This document shows, one piece after another, positions 16,984-26,314 of a stretch of 64,000 nucleotides of DNA. The translations under genes and the position numbers were made by a program. This DNA comes from Prevotella sp. (lineage in GTDB: Bacteria > Bacteroidota > Bacteroidia > Bacteroidales > Muribaculaceae), in the NCBI GenBank assembly GCA_023662865.1, contig JAMPIK010000005.1, forward strand, positions 36,151 to 100,150, in the 5' to 3' direction. Each line of letters opens with the position of its first letter. The first letter of the stretch is position 1. A model generated the notes under the pieces. That model was given only the letters and a program-made list of their open reading frames with translations, was not told the DNA's origin and did not search any database.

Positions 16984-17847
16984 ATGAAAAGAAATATCAT
17001 ATTAGTTTTAACCTTAATGGTCTGCTCCTTATCATCAGTGGCATTCAACACAGAGGATGTGTATGTGCCGGGGACTTGTTGGAAGACACATTCGTTCGGA
17101 TTGGTTGACACCGGAGAAGAAGTACTGCATACTTCATCCATATTCTATAATTCATTGGGAGAGATAACCCATTATGCCGATAAAGATTGTATGCCGGTGT
17201 ATGAATATTCCGATATCAAATCAAAAAGAACGATTGAAGGGTATGTATATACTGAGAATGACAAGGTTTTTTTCGCCCATACCACCGAGCCGGTTGTATG
17301 GAATCTGTTATACGATTTCAATCTTCAAGAGGGCGATAAATGTAGTATAGTCAACCCCTGGTTCACCGAAAATACGCATAGTAAGTTGAAAACATATATG
17401 TTTAAAGAGACTCTATATCCTGAAAAATATAATGACTTGCCTGTGATGAGTTTATATTATGTCAACAGCGATGGAGAAACAAATTCCTATGAAAGTGCTG
17501 CATGGATTAAGGGAATCGGAAGTACATGGGGGCTGCTTTGCCCGGATCATGACATTGAAGGATGCGGCTTTTTGGTACAAAAGGTGTATAACGGTAACCG
17601 GGTATTTGTGGAATACCAAACCAGCGGAATTGAGACTGCGGAAATACAGAAACCGTCTGTTTTTGTGACCCAAGGTCGGATCAGTGTCCGCAATGTTTCC
17701 GAAACAGCCACAGTGCAAATCACTGATATCAACGGCATGAAGATAGCTTCCGATATGCATGGCGAATGTACTTTCACAGTACCGTCAGCCGGAGTTTACA
17801 TTGTAAAAGCGGGAGACCATGTCTTTAAAGTACAGGTGAGCTTGTAA
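16984..17847 (+). CDS. Secreted protein with type IX (type A) sorting domain
   Basis: This 287-residue protein has an N-terminal signal peptide (LVLTLMVCSLSSVAF) and a C-terminal domain of about 65 residues. That domain resembles type A T9SS sorting signals: VQITDINGMKI, then VPSAGVYIVKAGDHVFKVQV. The middle part (residues 25-215) is not one I recognise; it is rich in Tyr and Trp. The gene begins 15 bases after the C10 protease and shares its low GC, so they probably form an operon. A role as inhibitor or partner of the protease is possible, by analogy with linked C10 inhibitors, but nothing in the sequence proves it. Confidence 0.7.
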   Translation: MKRNIILVLTLMVCSLSSVAFNTEDVYVPGTCWKTHSFGLVDTGEEVLHTSSIFYNSLGEITHYADKDCMPVYEYSDIKSKRTIEGYVYTENDKVFFAHTTEPVVWNLLYDFNLQEGDKCSIVNPWFTENTHSKLKTYMFKETLYPEKYNDLPVMSLYYVNSDGETNSYESAAWIKGIGSTWGLLCPDHDIEGCGFLVQKVYNGNRVFVEYQTSGIETAEIQKPSVFVTQGRISVRNVSETATVQITDINGMKIASDMHGECTFTVPSAGVYIVKAGDHVFKVQVSL

Positions 17848-18269
17848 TCCTTTTACCGACAACCTAATCTACAGTAAGAGTTCCGCATATCTATGTCGGG
17901 CTTGGTTACTGCCCCGGCCACACACGGCTACGATGCGTGTAACCTGGGTTAGTTATTGGGTAGTTTGGGTGCAACCGCGATGCGGTTGGGGTGGTGGTTT
18001 GGGTGTACCTCACGAAGACTCGCGCCTTTGGCACTCGCATATCGTGGGGTTAACTAAGTGGAAGCACTATGTGCTTCTCTGTATGCTGTAAGTCAGTAGC
18101 TTATACGATTGTCGGGGGAGGTATCATAATTCAATTTTAGAGAAATCGTGAATTATATTCTATTGAGATTCAGGAGTATAATTTCTTGATTTTATTGATT
18201 TTCTGAATTATGATAAACCTTCTTACTTTATGTCAGCGGGCTTCGCGCGCCTTTGACGATAAGGGACTC
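17848..18269. other. Gene-free stretch with two 7-3-7 hairpins
   Basis: No convincing gene is present. Two perfect hairpins share the same layout of 7-base arms and a 3-base loop: CAACCGC-GAT-GCGGTTG at 17972-17988 and GAAGCAC-TAT-GTGCTTC at 18061-18077. The decamer CGCGCCTTTG occurs at 18021-18030 and 18246-18255. The first half is GC-rich, the second AT-rich. It may hold a terminator for the operon upstream or decayed repeat DNA. Confidence 0.5.
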
Positions 18270-19409
18270 TCAGAGGTAGAGGTATTTGTAGAAGAGGATG
18301 CGGGCGGTGTGTTGTTGCAGTGTGGACCGGGGGAGTGTGCCGTTGGTGAGTGCTGTCAGTATTTGGGTGTGTGCCTGTTGAGTGTCAGAGGGAGCGAGGA
18401 TAATGTCCACTCCGGCTAGCAGGGCGCGTACCGGCGCAGGTATGGAGTTGTCTTTAATGGATTTTACCGCTCCCATGTTTACGGCATCGGAGATAATCAG
18501 GCCATTGAAATTCAACTCCTTTCGCAGCAGTGTATTTATAATTTTGTCTGAGAAATCGGAGGGAAGGGAGTCTCCGCTAAGTGCCGGAACGGCCACGTGT
18601 GCCGCCATGATAGCGGGAAAGCCTCCGGCTATATATTCCTTGAACGGCAGCAAGTCAATGTTTTCTATTTCTTTTAGAGGGCGGTCTATTACGGGGAGCC
18701 ACACATGGGGGTCGGTTCGGGTATATCCGTGCCCCGGGAAATGCTTCGCCACGGGAAGCACACCGACATCAAACAGGCCGCGTGCATAAGCGGCACCGAG
18801 GTCGGCCACTCTTTGCGGGTCGCTCCCTAATGAGCGTTTGTACATATACCGGCCGGGACCAGGGACAACGTCAAGCACCGGACCGAATACCATATTGATA
18901 CCCACTTGCTTACATTCCCGACCGACATTATTTCCATAGTCGTACATCTGGGTTTGTGTGGAGTCTTGCAGCTGATAATTCAATGGATAAACGGTTGCAC
19001 CCTTGAGCCTCATTCCGAGGCCGTTCTCCGCATCAATGGCAAGGAAAAGCGGGAGCTTGCATAAGCGAAGGAGGGTGTCCGAAAGTGAGCGCATTGCCTG
19101 CGTATCCCCTTTGTGAAAAGCGATGCCTCCAACGTGCAGCTCATTTATATAAAAAGAGAGTTGATGCATAGTTTGCTCATTATATTGAGCATAAGTGGCC
19201 GGCATAAGCACTTGCCCGGCAAGTTGCTCATCGGTCATTGCTGCGGCAACGGAGTCAGCCCACAGCCATGCCGACTCCGTGAGGTCATCAGAAGGAGATG
19301 TATCAATATCGGATATTGCTGCCGACAGTGTGTCTGATACAGACTGTGAGTGAGTGCAAGAAACAAGTACTGCCAACAGCAGAAATATGTATGCAAGTTT
19401 GAAATTCAA
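18270..19409 (-). CDS. Glycoside hydrolase family 3 lipoprotein (NagZ-like)
   Basis: The 379-residue protein has a lipobox LVSC (Cys18) and one GH3 N-terminal TIM-barrel domain. Markers are KHFPGHG, the substrate-binding region typical of beta-N-acetylhexosaminidases, and IISDAVNM with the probable nucleophile Asp. FGPVLDVVPGP and SLGSDPQRVADLGAAYARG agree with NagZ-type enzymes. There is no second GH3 domain. A role in releasing N-acetylglucosamine from peptidoglycan fragments or host glycans at the envelope is inferred. It starts five bases after the 5'-nucleotidase gene, so the two are one unit. Confidence 0.85.
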   Translation of the reverse strand: MNFKLAYIFLLLAVLVSCTHSQSVSDTLSAAISDIDTSPSDDLTESAWLWADSVAAAMTDEQLAGQVLMPATYAQYNEQTMHQLSFYINELHVGGIAFHKGDTQAMRSLSDTLLRLCKLPLFLAIDAENGLGMRLKGATVYPLNYQLQDSTQTQMYDYGNNVGRECKQVGINMVFGPVLDVVPGPGRYMYKRSLGSDPQRVADLGAAYARGLFDVGVLPVAKHFPGHGYTRTDPHVWLPVIDRPLKEIENIDLLPFKEYIAGGFPAIMAAHVAVPALSGDSLPSDFSDKIINTLLRKELNFNGLIISDAVNMGAVKSIKDNSIPAPVRALLAGVDIILAPSDTQQAHTQILTALTNGTLPRSTLQQHTARILFYKYLYL

Positions 19410-19414
19410 ATTCG

Positions 19415-20974
19415 TTATTCAAAATATTTTGCAGAGACAATGCGCGGCACCGGGTCAGGGTTGAGCGGCATTCCGGCTTTGCCCTTATTTACAATATATT
19501 GCATTATGGGTGCACATAGTTCTTTGTGGTCGCGCCAAATGCTTTTTGCCTTTTTCATTTCAGAGAGATAATCACCGCCTCCGGCAAGATAGTCAAGAGT
19601 TGCCACATAATATGTGCGATCCGGGTTTACGAGCCGACCATTGACCAAGATTGACACGACCTCTTTGCCGTCCTCCGACAGAGCGATTTCAGTACCGGCA
19701 CTTACTGCCTGCCCCCTCTGCAAGGCTGCTTGGGCGAGAGCCGCAGAGAGCAGAGACCCGGGCATTTCCACTATTTCCACATAATTGACAAAGGGGAAAG
19801 TGGAAAGAATTTGCCCTTCGGTCACAGCTCCGGCATCCATGGGAAGACGTATGCCGCCGCAGTTAATCAAAGACAAATCCACACCATGAGTCCACCCTAA
19901 CGAGTCGGCTACCTGAAGAGAGTACTGATACACAATATCGGCGGTCATGTTGGAAATGAGTGTGGAGGAAGTGTATTGCTTTGTGTTCAGCATATTGACT
20001 GCCGAGATTGCAATCTGCCGGGCATTTATCGAGTCTACATCATGACGGAACGGCTCAAGGAATTTCATGATTTTTTTGTCAAATTTCTTGGGATTTACTC
20101 CGACAACGGGTATCATTTTCGCCTCTTGAATTTTAGGCAGATTGCTCAGGTCAATTTTAATATAACCGAGATTTGCGCCGTAACGTCCGGTCTGCTCGAT
20201 GAGCACCGGCTTGCCCTCGACATTCATGAACACGTTGGGGCGCTGCGGACCGGAAGTCGGGCTGACAAGTTCGTGTGAGTGGCCGGAAATGATTATGTCA
20301 ATTCCTTTTGAGGCTTTTGCGAGGTCCACATCGGTTGTTTTAGGAGTTTCCGAATCATCGGAATAACCGATATGTGTTACCGCAACAACGAGGTCACACC
20401 CTTTGGCGCGGAGTTCGGCAGCAGTTTTGTTGGCAGTCTCTATTATGTCATTATAAATCAAGCCCCGGTAATTTTGCTCACCGATAATGCCGTTGGGGTC
20501 AAGGTTTAATCCCATGAAGCCTACTTTCTTGCCGCCGATTTTTTTGATTATATAGGGGTCGAACACTCCGTTCAGCGGGGTGTTTGAGAAATCGTAGTTG
20601 GCGGAAAGCTTTACCGCTCCGGTGCGTTTGTAGTATTTTGCTATATCGTCAATACCATTGTCAAACTCATGATTGCCGAGGATTTGTATGTCGTAGCCCA
20701 TCATGTCCATAAGCGGATATTCCACCTGTCCTTTGAAAATTTTGAAATAAAGGGAGCCTTGCACAATATCGCCGGCATCAATGAGCATTACATTCTTTTC
20801 GGCGCGGTGCACACTGTCGATAATGGCTTTGCGCTGAAGCACACCCCCTACCCCGTTCTCCGCATCGATATGTGAATGGGTGTCGTTGGTATGTAAGATT
20901 ACAAGGTTTTGCGCCCACAAGGGTAATGAGAGCAATAACGCAGTGAGCAATAGAGCTGATTTGAGTTTTTTCAT
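19415..20974 (-). CDS. 5'-nucleotidase / 2',3'-cyclic phosphodiesterase family protein
   Basis: The 519-residue periplasmic enzyme has a signal peptide (ALLLTALLLSLPLWAQ), then a metallophosphoesterase domain with HTNDTHSH, DAGDIVQGS, GNHEFDNG and GHSHE metal-binding motifs. A 5'-nucleotidase C-terminal domain follows (INCGGIRLPM, TFPFVNYVEIVEMPG, DYLAGGGDY). Both domains are on one chain; in many Bacteroidales they are separate genes. The start at 20974 (MKKLKSALLL) is preferred over 21025, which would add 17 residues before the signal. Nucleotide salvage outside the cytoplasm is the likely role. Confidence 0.9.
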   Translation of the reverse strand: MKKLKSALLLTALLLSLPLWAQNLVILHTNDTHSHIDAENGVGGVLQRKAIIDSVHRAEKNVMLIDAGDIVQGSLYFKIFKGQVEYPLMDMMGYDIQILGNHEFDNGIDDIAKYYKRTGAVKLSANYDFSNTPLNGVFDPYIIKKIGGKKVGFMGLNLDPNGIIGEQNYRGLIYNDIIETANKTAAELRAKGCDLVVAVTHIGYSDDSETPKTTDVDLAKASKGIDIIISGHSHELVSPTSGPQRPNVFMNVEGKPVLIEQTGRYGANLGYIKIDLSNLPKIQEAKMIPVVGVNPKKFDKKIMKFLEPFRHDVDSINARQIAISAVNMLNTKQYTSSTLISNMTADIVYQYSLQVADSLGWTHGVDLSLINCGGIRLPMDAGAVTEGQILSTFPFVNYVEIVEMPGSLLSAALAQAALQRGQAVSAGTEIALSEDGKEVVSILVNGRLVNPDRTYYVATLDYLAGGGDYLSEMKKAKSIWRDHKELCAPIMQYIVNKGKAGMPLNPDPVPRIVSAKYFE

Positions 20975-21041
20975 TGTATTGTCAATTTTGTGCAAAAATA
21001 ATAAAAAATATCTATAATATGACACGCGAAAGGACTGAAAA

Positions 21042-21073
21042 TTTGCCTTGACGCGAAATTATTATTAACTTTG
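21042..21073 (+). promoter_or_regulatory. efp promoter
   Basis: TTTG at 21042-21045 and TAACTTTG at 21066-21073 are 20 bases apart. An AT-rich leader of about 75 bases precedes the ATG at 21154. Confidence 0.7.
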
Positions 21074-21153
21074 CAGCTGAAAAAGTGTGGAGTTGAATCC
21101 TTAAACCTCACGCTAATAGTCAAAAAATAAAAATATAACACACTATAATCAAG

Positions 21154-21720
21154 ATGATTAACGCTCAAGACATTAAGAACGGCACTTGCATCCGCATGGA
21201 TGGCCGCCTGTATTTCGTAATAGAATTCCTCCATGTAAAACCCGGCAAAGGCAACACTTTCATGCGCACAAAGCTGAAAGATGTAGTTGACGGCCGTGTA
21301 CTTGAACGCCGCTTCAACATCGGCGAAAAGCTTGAAGACGTGCGCGTGGAGCGTCGTCCGTACCAATTCCTTTACAGCGAGGGCGGTGATGACATCTTCA
21401 TGAACCAAGAGACTTACGATCAAGTGCCTATCAACAAAGAGCTCGTAACCGGCGCAGCTTTCATGAAAGAGGGTGACGTGGTAGACGTTGTGTCAGACGC
21501 TTCAACCGACACTATTCTTTACGCTGAAATGCCCACCAAGACTGTGCTTAAAATCACTTACACCGAGCCGGGTCTGAAAGGAGACACAGCTACCAACACA
21601 CTGAAACCCGCCACTGTTGAAACCGGCGCCACAGTACGTGTACCCTTGTTTATCAACGAAGGCGAGAGCATTGAGGTTGACACTCGCGACGGCTCATACG
21701 TAAGCCGTGTAAAAGCATAA
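21154..21720 (+). CDS. efp: Translation elongation factor P
   Basis: EF-P binds between the P and E sites and relieves stalling at polyproline. The 188 residues match the family length with KOW-like N-terminal, middle OB and C-terminal OB domains. The tip loop is KPGKGN with Lys32 in the position that is modified in other bacteria. The C-terminal signature EGESIEVDTRDGSYVSR is intact. A good promoter lies upstream. The glycosyltransferase gene begins 14 bases downstream, so read-through is likely. Confidence 0.97.
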   Translation: MINAQDIKNGTCIRMDGRLYFVIEFLHVKPGKGNTFMRTKLKDVVDGRVLERRFNIGEKLEDVRVERRPYQFLYSEGGDDIFMNQETYDQVPINKELVTGAAFMKEGDVVDVVSDASTDTILYAEMPTKTVLKITYTEPGLKGDTATNTLKPATVETGATVRVPLFINEGESIEVDTRDGSYVSRVKA

Positions 21721-21734
21721 ATCAAGCTCTAATA

Positions 21735-22757
21735 TTGAAGGTCATGTCCGGCTTCGCAGACAATTTGAAGTTTTCAATCATTGTGCCCGTGTACAACCGG
21801 GAAGCCGAGGTGGCGGACTTGCTCGCATCTCTGCAAGAGCAAACCGATTCCGGTTTTGAAACAATTATTGTGGAAGACGGTTCCACAGAGCCGTGTCGGG
21901 ATATATGCGAGGAATATGCCGAAAAAATTGACCTTAAATATTTCTATAAAGACAACGAAGGGCGATCGATAGCTCGCAACTACGGAATGGACAGAGCCGA
22001 TGGAGACTATTTTGTCTTTGTCGACTCTGATTGCATTCTTCCGCCGGACTATATAGAGAGCTTGCGCAAATGTCTGCACGAACACCCCATCAACTGCTTC
22101 GGCGGTCCGGATGCCGCGCACGCCTCATTCACCGACATACAAAAGGCCATAAACTATTCAATGACTTCCCTGCTCACCACCGGCGGCATACGCGGCGGCA
22201 AGGTGCAAATGGAGAAGTTTGTGCCTCGCACATTCAATATGGGCTTTTCGCGTGCCGTGTATCAGAAAGTGGGCGGTTTCCGCGAGATGTTCAGCGAAGA
22301 CATTGACATGAGTACTCGCATACGCCTCGCCGGCTTTTCAATCAGCTTGTTCAGGCCGGTTAAAGTGTTTCACAAACGGCGTGTCAACTTGCGCAAATTT
22401 TGGCGACAGGTGCACGTTTTCGGCATGAGCCGCATCACTTTGCAGCTGCTCTATCCCGGCTCGATGAAATTGGTGCACACTCTGCCGGCAGTATTCACCG
22501 TTGGTTCAGTGCTGCTCATACTGTTGAGCCTGTGGCATTGGTGGTTCATTCTGCCGCTCACATTGTATCTGCTTGCCGTGTGGATTACAGGCATTTTAAG
22601 CACCAAGAGCCTGAAAATAGGCACGATAGGGGTACTGACGAGCCTTATTCAGTTATACGGTTACGGCACCGGATTTATCCGGGCGTATGTTTGGAAAATA
22701 CTGTTGCGCCACGGCCGCAACGAGGCGCAGGAAGTGGAAATGCGCAGAGGCAAATGA
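21735..22757 (+). CDS. Family 2 glycosyltransferase, membrane-anchored
   Basis: The 340-residue protein starts with a GT-A fold: FSIIVPVYNR at 13-22, VEDGST at 46-51 and the metal/nucleotide-binding FVDSD at 95-99. FSEDIDMSTRIRLAG carries the acceptor-side acidic residue typical of GT2 enzymes. Two or three hydrophobic helices at about 245-310 would hold it in the cytoplasmic membrane. Donor and acceptor cannot be told. The stop overlaps the radC start by four bases (ATGA). Confidence 0.88.
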   Translation: MKVMSGFADNLKFSIIVPVYNREAEVADLLASLQEQTDSGFETIIVEDGSTEPCRDICEEYAEKIDLKYFYKDNEGRSIARNYGMDRADGDYFVFVDSDCILPPDYIESLRKCLHEHPINCFGGPDAAHASFTDIQKAINYSMTSLLTTGGIRGGKVQMEKFVPRTFNMGFSRAVYQKVGGFREMFSEDIDMSTRIRLAGFSISLFRPVKVFHKRRVNLRKFWRQVHVFGMSRITLQLLYPGSMKLVHTLPAVFTVGSVLLILLSLWHWWFILPLTLYLLAVWITGILSTKSLKIGTIGVLTSLIQLYGYGTGFIRAYVWKILLRHGRNEAQEVEMRRGK

Positions 22758-23500
22758 TAGTCAAGCCGCTTCAACAGACAGATGCCGACGGCAATTGCAT
22801 AGCCGAGCCGCGCCCGGCTATGCCGCGAGTCGCTGATATGTGCGAGGACGACAAGCCGCGCGAGAGAGCTCGGAAATACGGTTGCTCGGTGCTTAGTGTG
22901 CCCGACCTTTGGGCGCTGATACTGCGTACCGGCTCGGTGGGCTACCCCATTACGGAAGTGTGTCGCGACATAATGAAAGCGAGCAACGGCAAACTCAAAA
23001 TGCTTGAAAGGCGCACACGTCAGGAGCTTATGGAGGTCAAAGGATTAGGCATGATGAAAGCAATCCAAGTTGAGGCCGTGATGGAGCTGATACGGAGATA
23101 TAATGCCGAGACTCCGGCAGAGCTGCCCGAGGTGCGTTGTTCGCGAGATATTTACAATGTGATAAGTCCGCGCATTGCGCATCTCGACCACGAGGAGGTG
23201 TGGGTGGTAATCATGGATCGGCGTCACCGGGTAGTCAAACTGCTGCAAGCCTCAAAAGGCGGGTGGGCATCAAGTCTGTTTGATATTAAGATTATAATCA
23301 AGGAAGCATTGTTGGAGAATGCAGCCGCAATTGCGCTTTGCCACAACCACCCTTCCGGCAACATGAAACCCTCGCCGCAGGACGATGCCATCACTCGCAA
23401 ATGTGCCGAAGCATGCAAAATAATGGAGATTGCCATGCTTGACCATATCATTGTCTCACCCGATAACTACTATTCCTACAACGATTTAGGGCAACTCTAA
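22754..23500 (+). CDS. radC: RadC / JAB-domain DNA repair family protein
   Basis: This 248-residue member of the RadC family has an N-terminal helix-hairpin-helix segment (LRTGSVGYP...LMEVKGLGMMKAIQVEAV) and a C-terminal JAMM-like domain with the metal motif HNHPSGN followed at the right spacing by an Asp. The historical repair role is doubtful for the family. The ATG at 22754 overlaps the glycosyltransferase stop. The frame is open 118 codons further upstream, but those codons lie inside the glycosyltransferase gene and have no RadC similarity. Confidence 0.9.
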   Translation: MIVKPLQQTDADGNCIAEPRPAMPRVADMCEDDKPRERARKYGCSVLSVPDLWALILRTGSVGYPITEVCRDIMKASNGKLKMLERRTRQELMEVKGLGMMKAIQVEAVMELIRRYNAETPAELPEVRCSRDIYNVISPRIAHLDHEEVWVVIMDRRHRVVKLLQASKGGWASSLFDIKIIIKEALLENAAAIALCHNHPSGNMKPSPQDDAITRKCAEACKIMEIAMLDHIIVSPDNYYSYNDLGQL

Positions 23501-23529
23501 TCTAATTTAGAATTTACGATTTACAATTT

Positions 23530-25872
23530 ATGAATTTTAAACATTTAATTATCGTGAGTATTGCCATACACTCGCCAATCAGTACCTTTGCTGAATTGCA
23601 GATAAATGAGGTGATGCAAAGCAATGTGCACGGTATAATGGACGACCTCAACGATTTCCCTGACTCTTGGGTTGAACTTTACAATAACGGAGATGAGTCT
23701 GTCAACCTGAAAGACTACGGACTCTCCGTAAAAGACAAAGCATCAAAGGCATATCAATTGCCGGATAAAGAACTTGCTCCCGGCGAGTATGTTGCAATAT
23801 ATTGCGACAAAGTCGGCTCTGATATTCATGCCGATTTCCGCGTGGACTCCGGCAAAGGAGATGTTTTCCTTTGGAAAGGCAAAGAGAAGATTGAAAGCGT
23901 AAGCTTGGCAAAGATGCCGGCGCCGGATATCTCATACGGCAGGCTCAACGAAAGCTCGGACGAATGGGGGTATCAAGCGGTTGCCACTCCCGGCGAGACC
24001 AACTGCGGAGTGCTTGTTGCCGATATTTTGCCCGAACCGCTGTTCAGCGAGCCAGGTGGAGTAAAAAGCGCAGCGCTTACCCTCTCGCTTACTATGCCGA
24101 AAGAAACTCCGAAGGATGTCGTAATCCGTTACACACTTGACGGTTCGCGCCCCACAGCCGAGTCCGAAATCTACACTGAGCCGATTGAAATTACGGAAAC
24201 AGTAAATGTCCGTGCGGCTTTGTTCGCAGACGGATACATAACACCGCTCCCCACCACTCATTCTTACATCTTCCACCCCCGTGAGCAAACCCTGCCTATA
24301 GTGAGCCTCACCGGCGACCCGGCCTATTTCTATGGTGACAAAATCGGTATATTGACCGACGGCACTTACTCCGAAGTGCAGCCCAATTTCAGATATGAAT
24401 GGCGCAGACCGGTGAATGTAGAGTACTTCGAACTCAACGGTACCACCCCGATAAACCAAGTAATCGAGACACGCCTGAAAGGCCATTTTTCAAGGACATA
24501 TCCACTGAAATCAATGGTACTGTACGCCAATAAGAGATTTGTCACCAAGCGTTTGGAATACGAGTTCTTTCACGAACAACGTCCGGGCGTTACCGATTTC
24601 AAGTCAGTGGAATTGCGCAATGCCGGACAGGATTTTGAACTCTCATATATGCGCGATGCCGTGATTCAAACAGCAACTTCAGCAGGTACTGATTTAGGAT
24701 ATTCCGCATATACGCCCGTAATTTTTTATCTGAACGGTAAATATATGGGCATTATGAACCTCCGCGAACGGTGTAATGATGATAATATATATACCAATTA
24801 CAATGGCCTGGAAGATGTAGATGTTATTGAAAATTGGGAGGAAGTCAATACCGGGACATCCAACGAATTTGACAAGTTTCAAGCATTCTACTCTACGCCG
24901 GGACACACATTCAATGAATACGAGGAATATATGCACACCTCGCAGTATGCCGATTTAATGGTAGCAAATACATTCTTCAACAATGTTGAAACGCCGAATT
25001 ACAATATCGTGATGTGGAGACAAATCGGAGAGGGGTATAAATGGAACTGGATTCTGAAAGATACGGATTGCAGCGCGGGCATTTGGGGAATGCCGGTTGA
25101 CTTTAATTACTTGGAGTGGCAATATAATCCCGAATACAGCGAGCAATATAAAGATAACATCGGAACCGGCACTGACATTTTCAGAAATCTGATGGAAACA
25201 CCTGAATTCCGCGAGACATTCATTGACCACCTTTGTTTGTCCATGGGCGATTACCTGCACCCTGACGTGATTTGTACTATTGTAGACAAATACGCCGATG
25301 CAATTGATTCCGAAATGGTATATCATCGCGAGCTTTATCCTTCATATGAGAAATTCAGCACCAGCATAGAGCATTTAAAGTCGTGGATATCCCAACGTGT
25401 GCCGCTTATGTATGATATGACTACCGAGTTCTTCGGTCTTGCTGACCCGACACCTTTGCAAATTTCAGCTCAGAACGAGGATATAACCTTAAGTGTCAAC
25501 GGTTTGAAACTTGCTACCGGTCGGTTTGACGGTATGTGGCATCCTGGCAGGAAGCTGACGATTACCGCCGTACGACCGGACGGTATGGAGGCGGTAGGTG
25601 CATGGAGAGTCAACCTGAGCTTTGACGGTAAAGAAATGGAAATGGTTTACCCCGGCAACACTCTTGACATGACATTCCCATATGCCAAGTCCATGACAAT
25701 CGAGCCGGTTGTCGGTACAGTAGCCCTTGACGCAATTGCGACAGACGGCATAGAGTGCACTACGGCAGAATGGTTTGACCTGCAAGGCCGCAGCCTCGGC
25801 ACAACAAAACCCGCTTCCGGCATCTACCTGAAGAAGGTCGGCACACGAGTAACAAAGGCCTTAATCCGCTAA
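23530..25872 (+). CDS. CotH-family protein with lamin-tail and chitobiase-like domains
   Basis: The 780-residue secreted protein has a signal peptide, a lamin-tail domain at about 20-130 (LQINEVMQSN, DSWVELYNNGD), a chitobiase/beta-hexosaminidase C-terminal-like domain at about 170-250 (IRYTLDGSRPTAES), and a CotH kinase-like domain at about 270-640 (YMGIMNLRERCNDDNIY, WNWILKDTDCSAG). The last 40 residues (WFDLQGRSLGTTKPASGIYL) look like a T9SS-type sorting tail. CotH proteins elsewhere phosphorylate secreted or coat proteins with ATP. Here a surface-attached function is inferred. It stands alone after radC. Confidence 0.85.
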   Translation: MNFKHLIIVSIAIHSPISTFAELQINEVMQSNVHGIMDDLNDFPDSWVELYNNGDESVNLKDYGLSVKDKASKAYQLPDKELAPGEYVAIYCDKVGSDIHADFRVDSGKGDVFLWKGKEKIESVSLAKMPAPDISYGRLNESSDEWGYQAVATPGETNCGVLVADILPEPLFSEPGGVKSAALTLSLTMPKETPKDVVIRYTLDGSRPTAESEIYTEPIEITETVNVRAALFADGYITPLPTTHSYIFHPREQTLPIVSLTGDPAYFYGDKIGILTDGTYSEVQPNFRYEWRRPVNVEYFELNGTTPINQVIETRLKGHFSRTYPLKSMVLYANKRFVTKRLEYEFFHEQRPGVTDFKSVELRNAGQDFELSYMRDAVIQTATSAGTDLGYSAYTPVIFYLNGKYMGIMNLRERCNDDNIYTNYNGLEDVDVIENWEEVNTGTSNEFDKFQAFYSTPGHTFNEYEEYMHTSQYADLMVANTFFNNVETPNYNIVMWRQIGEGYKWNWILKDTDCSAGIWGMPVDFNYLEWQYNPEYSEQYKDNIGTGTDIFRNLMETPEFRETFIDHLCLSMGDYLHPDVICTIVDKYADAIDSEMVYHRELYPSYEKFSTSIEHLKSWISQRVPLMYDMTTEFFGLADPTPLQISAQNEDITLSVNGLKLATGRFDGMWHPGRKLTITAVRPDGMEAVGAWRVNLSFDGKEMEMVYPGNTLDMTFPYAKSMTIEPVVGTVALDAIATDGIECTTAEWFDLQGRSLGTTKPASGIYLKKVGTRVTKALIR

Positions 25873-25907
25873 TCTTCGCCATTAAAATTTAAATTTATTT
25901 GCGAATA

Positions 25908-25939
25908 TTTGGCAGTCTGCAGCGGATTTTGTAATTTTG
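25908..25939 (+). promoter_or_regulatory. rpmH promoter
   Basis: TTTG at 25908-25911 and TAATTTTG at 25932-25939 are 20 bases apart. About 105 bases of leader precede rpmH, including a weak hairpin with ACCCGCTTCTCAGGGGGT near 25949. Confidence 0.65.
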
Positions 25940-26051
25940 CAGTCCGAAACACCCGCTTCTCAGGGGGTAATTACGTATGTCACAACCGATAGACCCTTTT
26001 CGGAGTTGGCTTTTAGACTCTTTTTGAAAAAATAAATATCGATATTATACA

Positions 26052-26207
26052 ATGAAAAGAACTTTTCAACCCTCCAACCGTCGCCGCGTAAACAAACACG
26101 GCTTCCGCGAAAGAATGGCCACCAAGGACGGCCGTAAAGTACTCTCACGCCGTCGTGCCAAAGGTCGTGCATCTCTAACAGTGAGCGACCACATCGCATC
26201 TAAGTAA
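26052..26207 (+). CDS. rpmH: 50S ribosomal protein L34
   Basis: The 51-residue basic protein starts [20 protein letters not shown], the invariant L34 beginning, and continues [17 protein letters not shown]. It is part of the large ribosomal subunit. It is monocistronic here, with its own promoter upstream and a near-perfect 48-base hairpin downstream. The gene is not beside dnaA or rnpA in this window. Confidence 0.97.
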   Translation: MKRTFQPSNRRRVNKHGFRERMATKDGRKVLSRRRAKGRASLTVSDHIASK

Positions 26208-26231
26208 GCATTGTCCTCCCCAAGGGAGACT

Positions 26232-26279
26232 CACAAAGGAAACAGCCTTGCCGATATCGGCGAGGCTGTTTCCTTTGTG
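26232..26279 (+). terminator. Long hairpin after rpmH
   Basis: A 48-base inverted repeat with arms of 24 bases, broken only by one T-G pair, spans 26232-26279. The 5' arm begins CACAAAGGAAACAGCC and the 3' arm ends GTTTCCTTTGTG. There is no long T run after it. It begins 24 bases after the rpmH stop and probably ends that transcript. Confidence 0.65.
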
Positions 26280-26314
26280 CCGGAGGATTGCTTTTCTATG
26301 GGGGCTTTGTTGGC

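Noticed and set aside
18210..18419. 69-codon frame at the end of the GH3 gene
   Set aside because: Most of it is antisense to the GH3 C-terminus; the rest is in the gene-free stretch.
22400..22753. Longer N-terminus for radC
   Set aside because: These 118 codons overlap the glycosyltransferase in another frame and lack RadC features; the ATG at 22754 has the normal four-base overlap.
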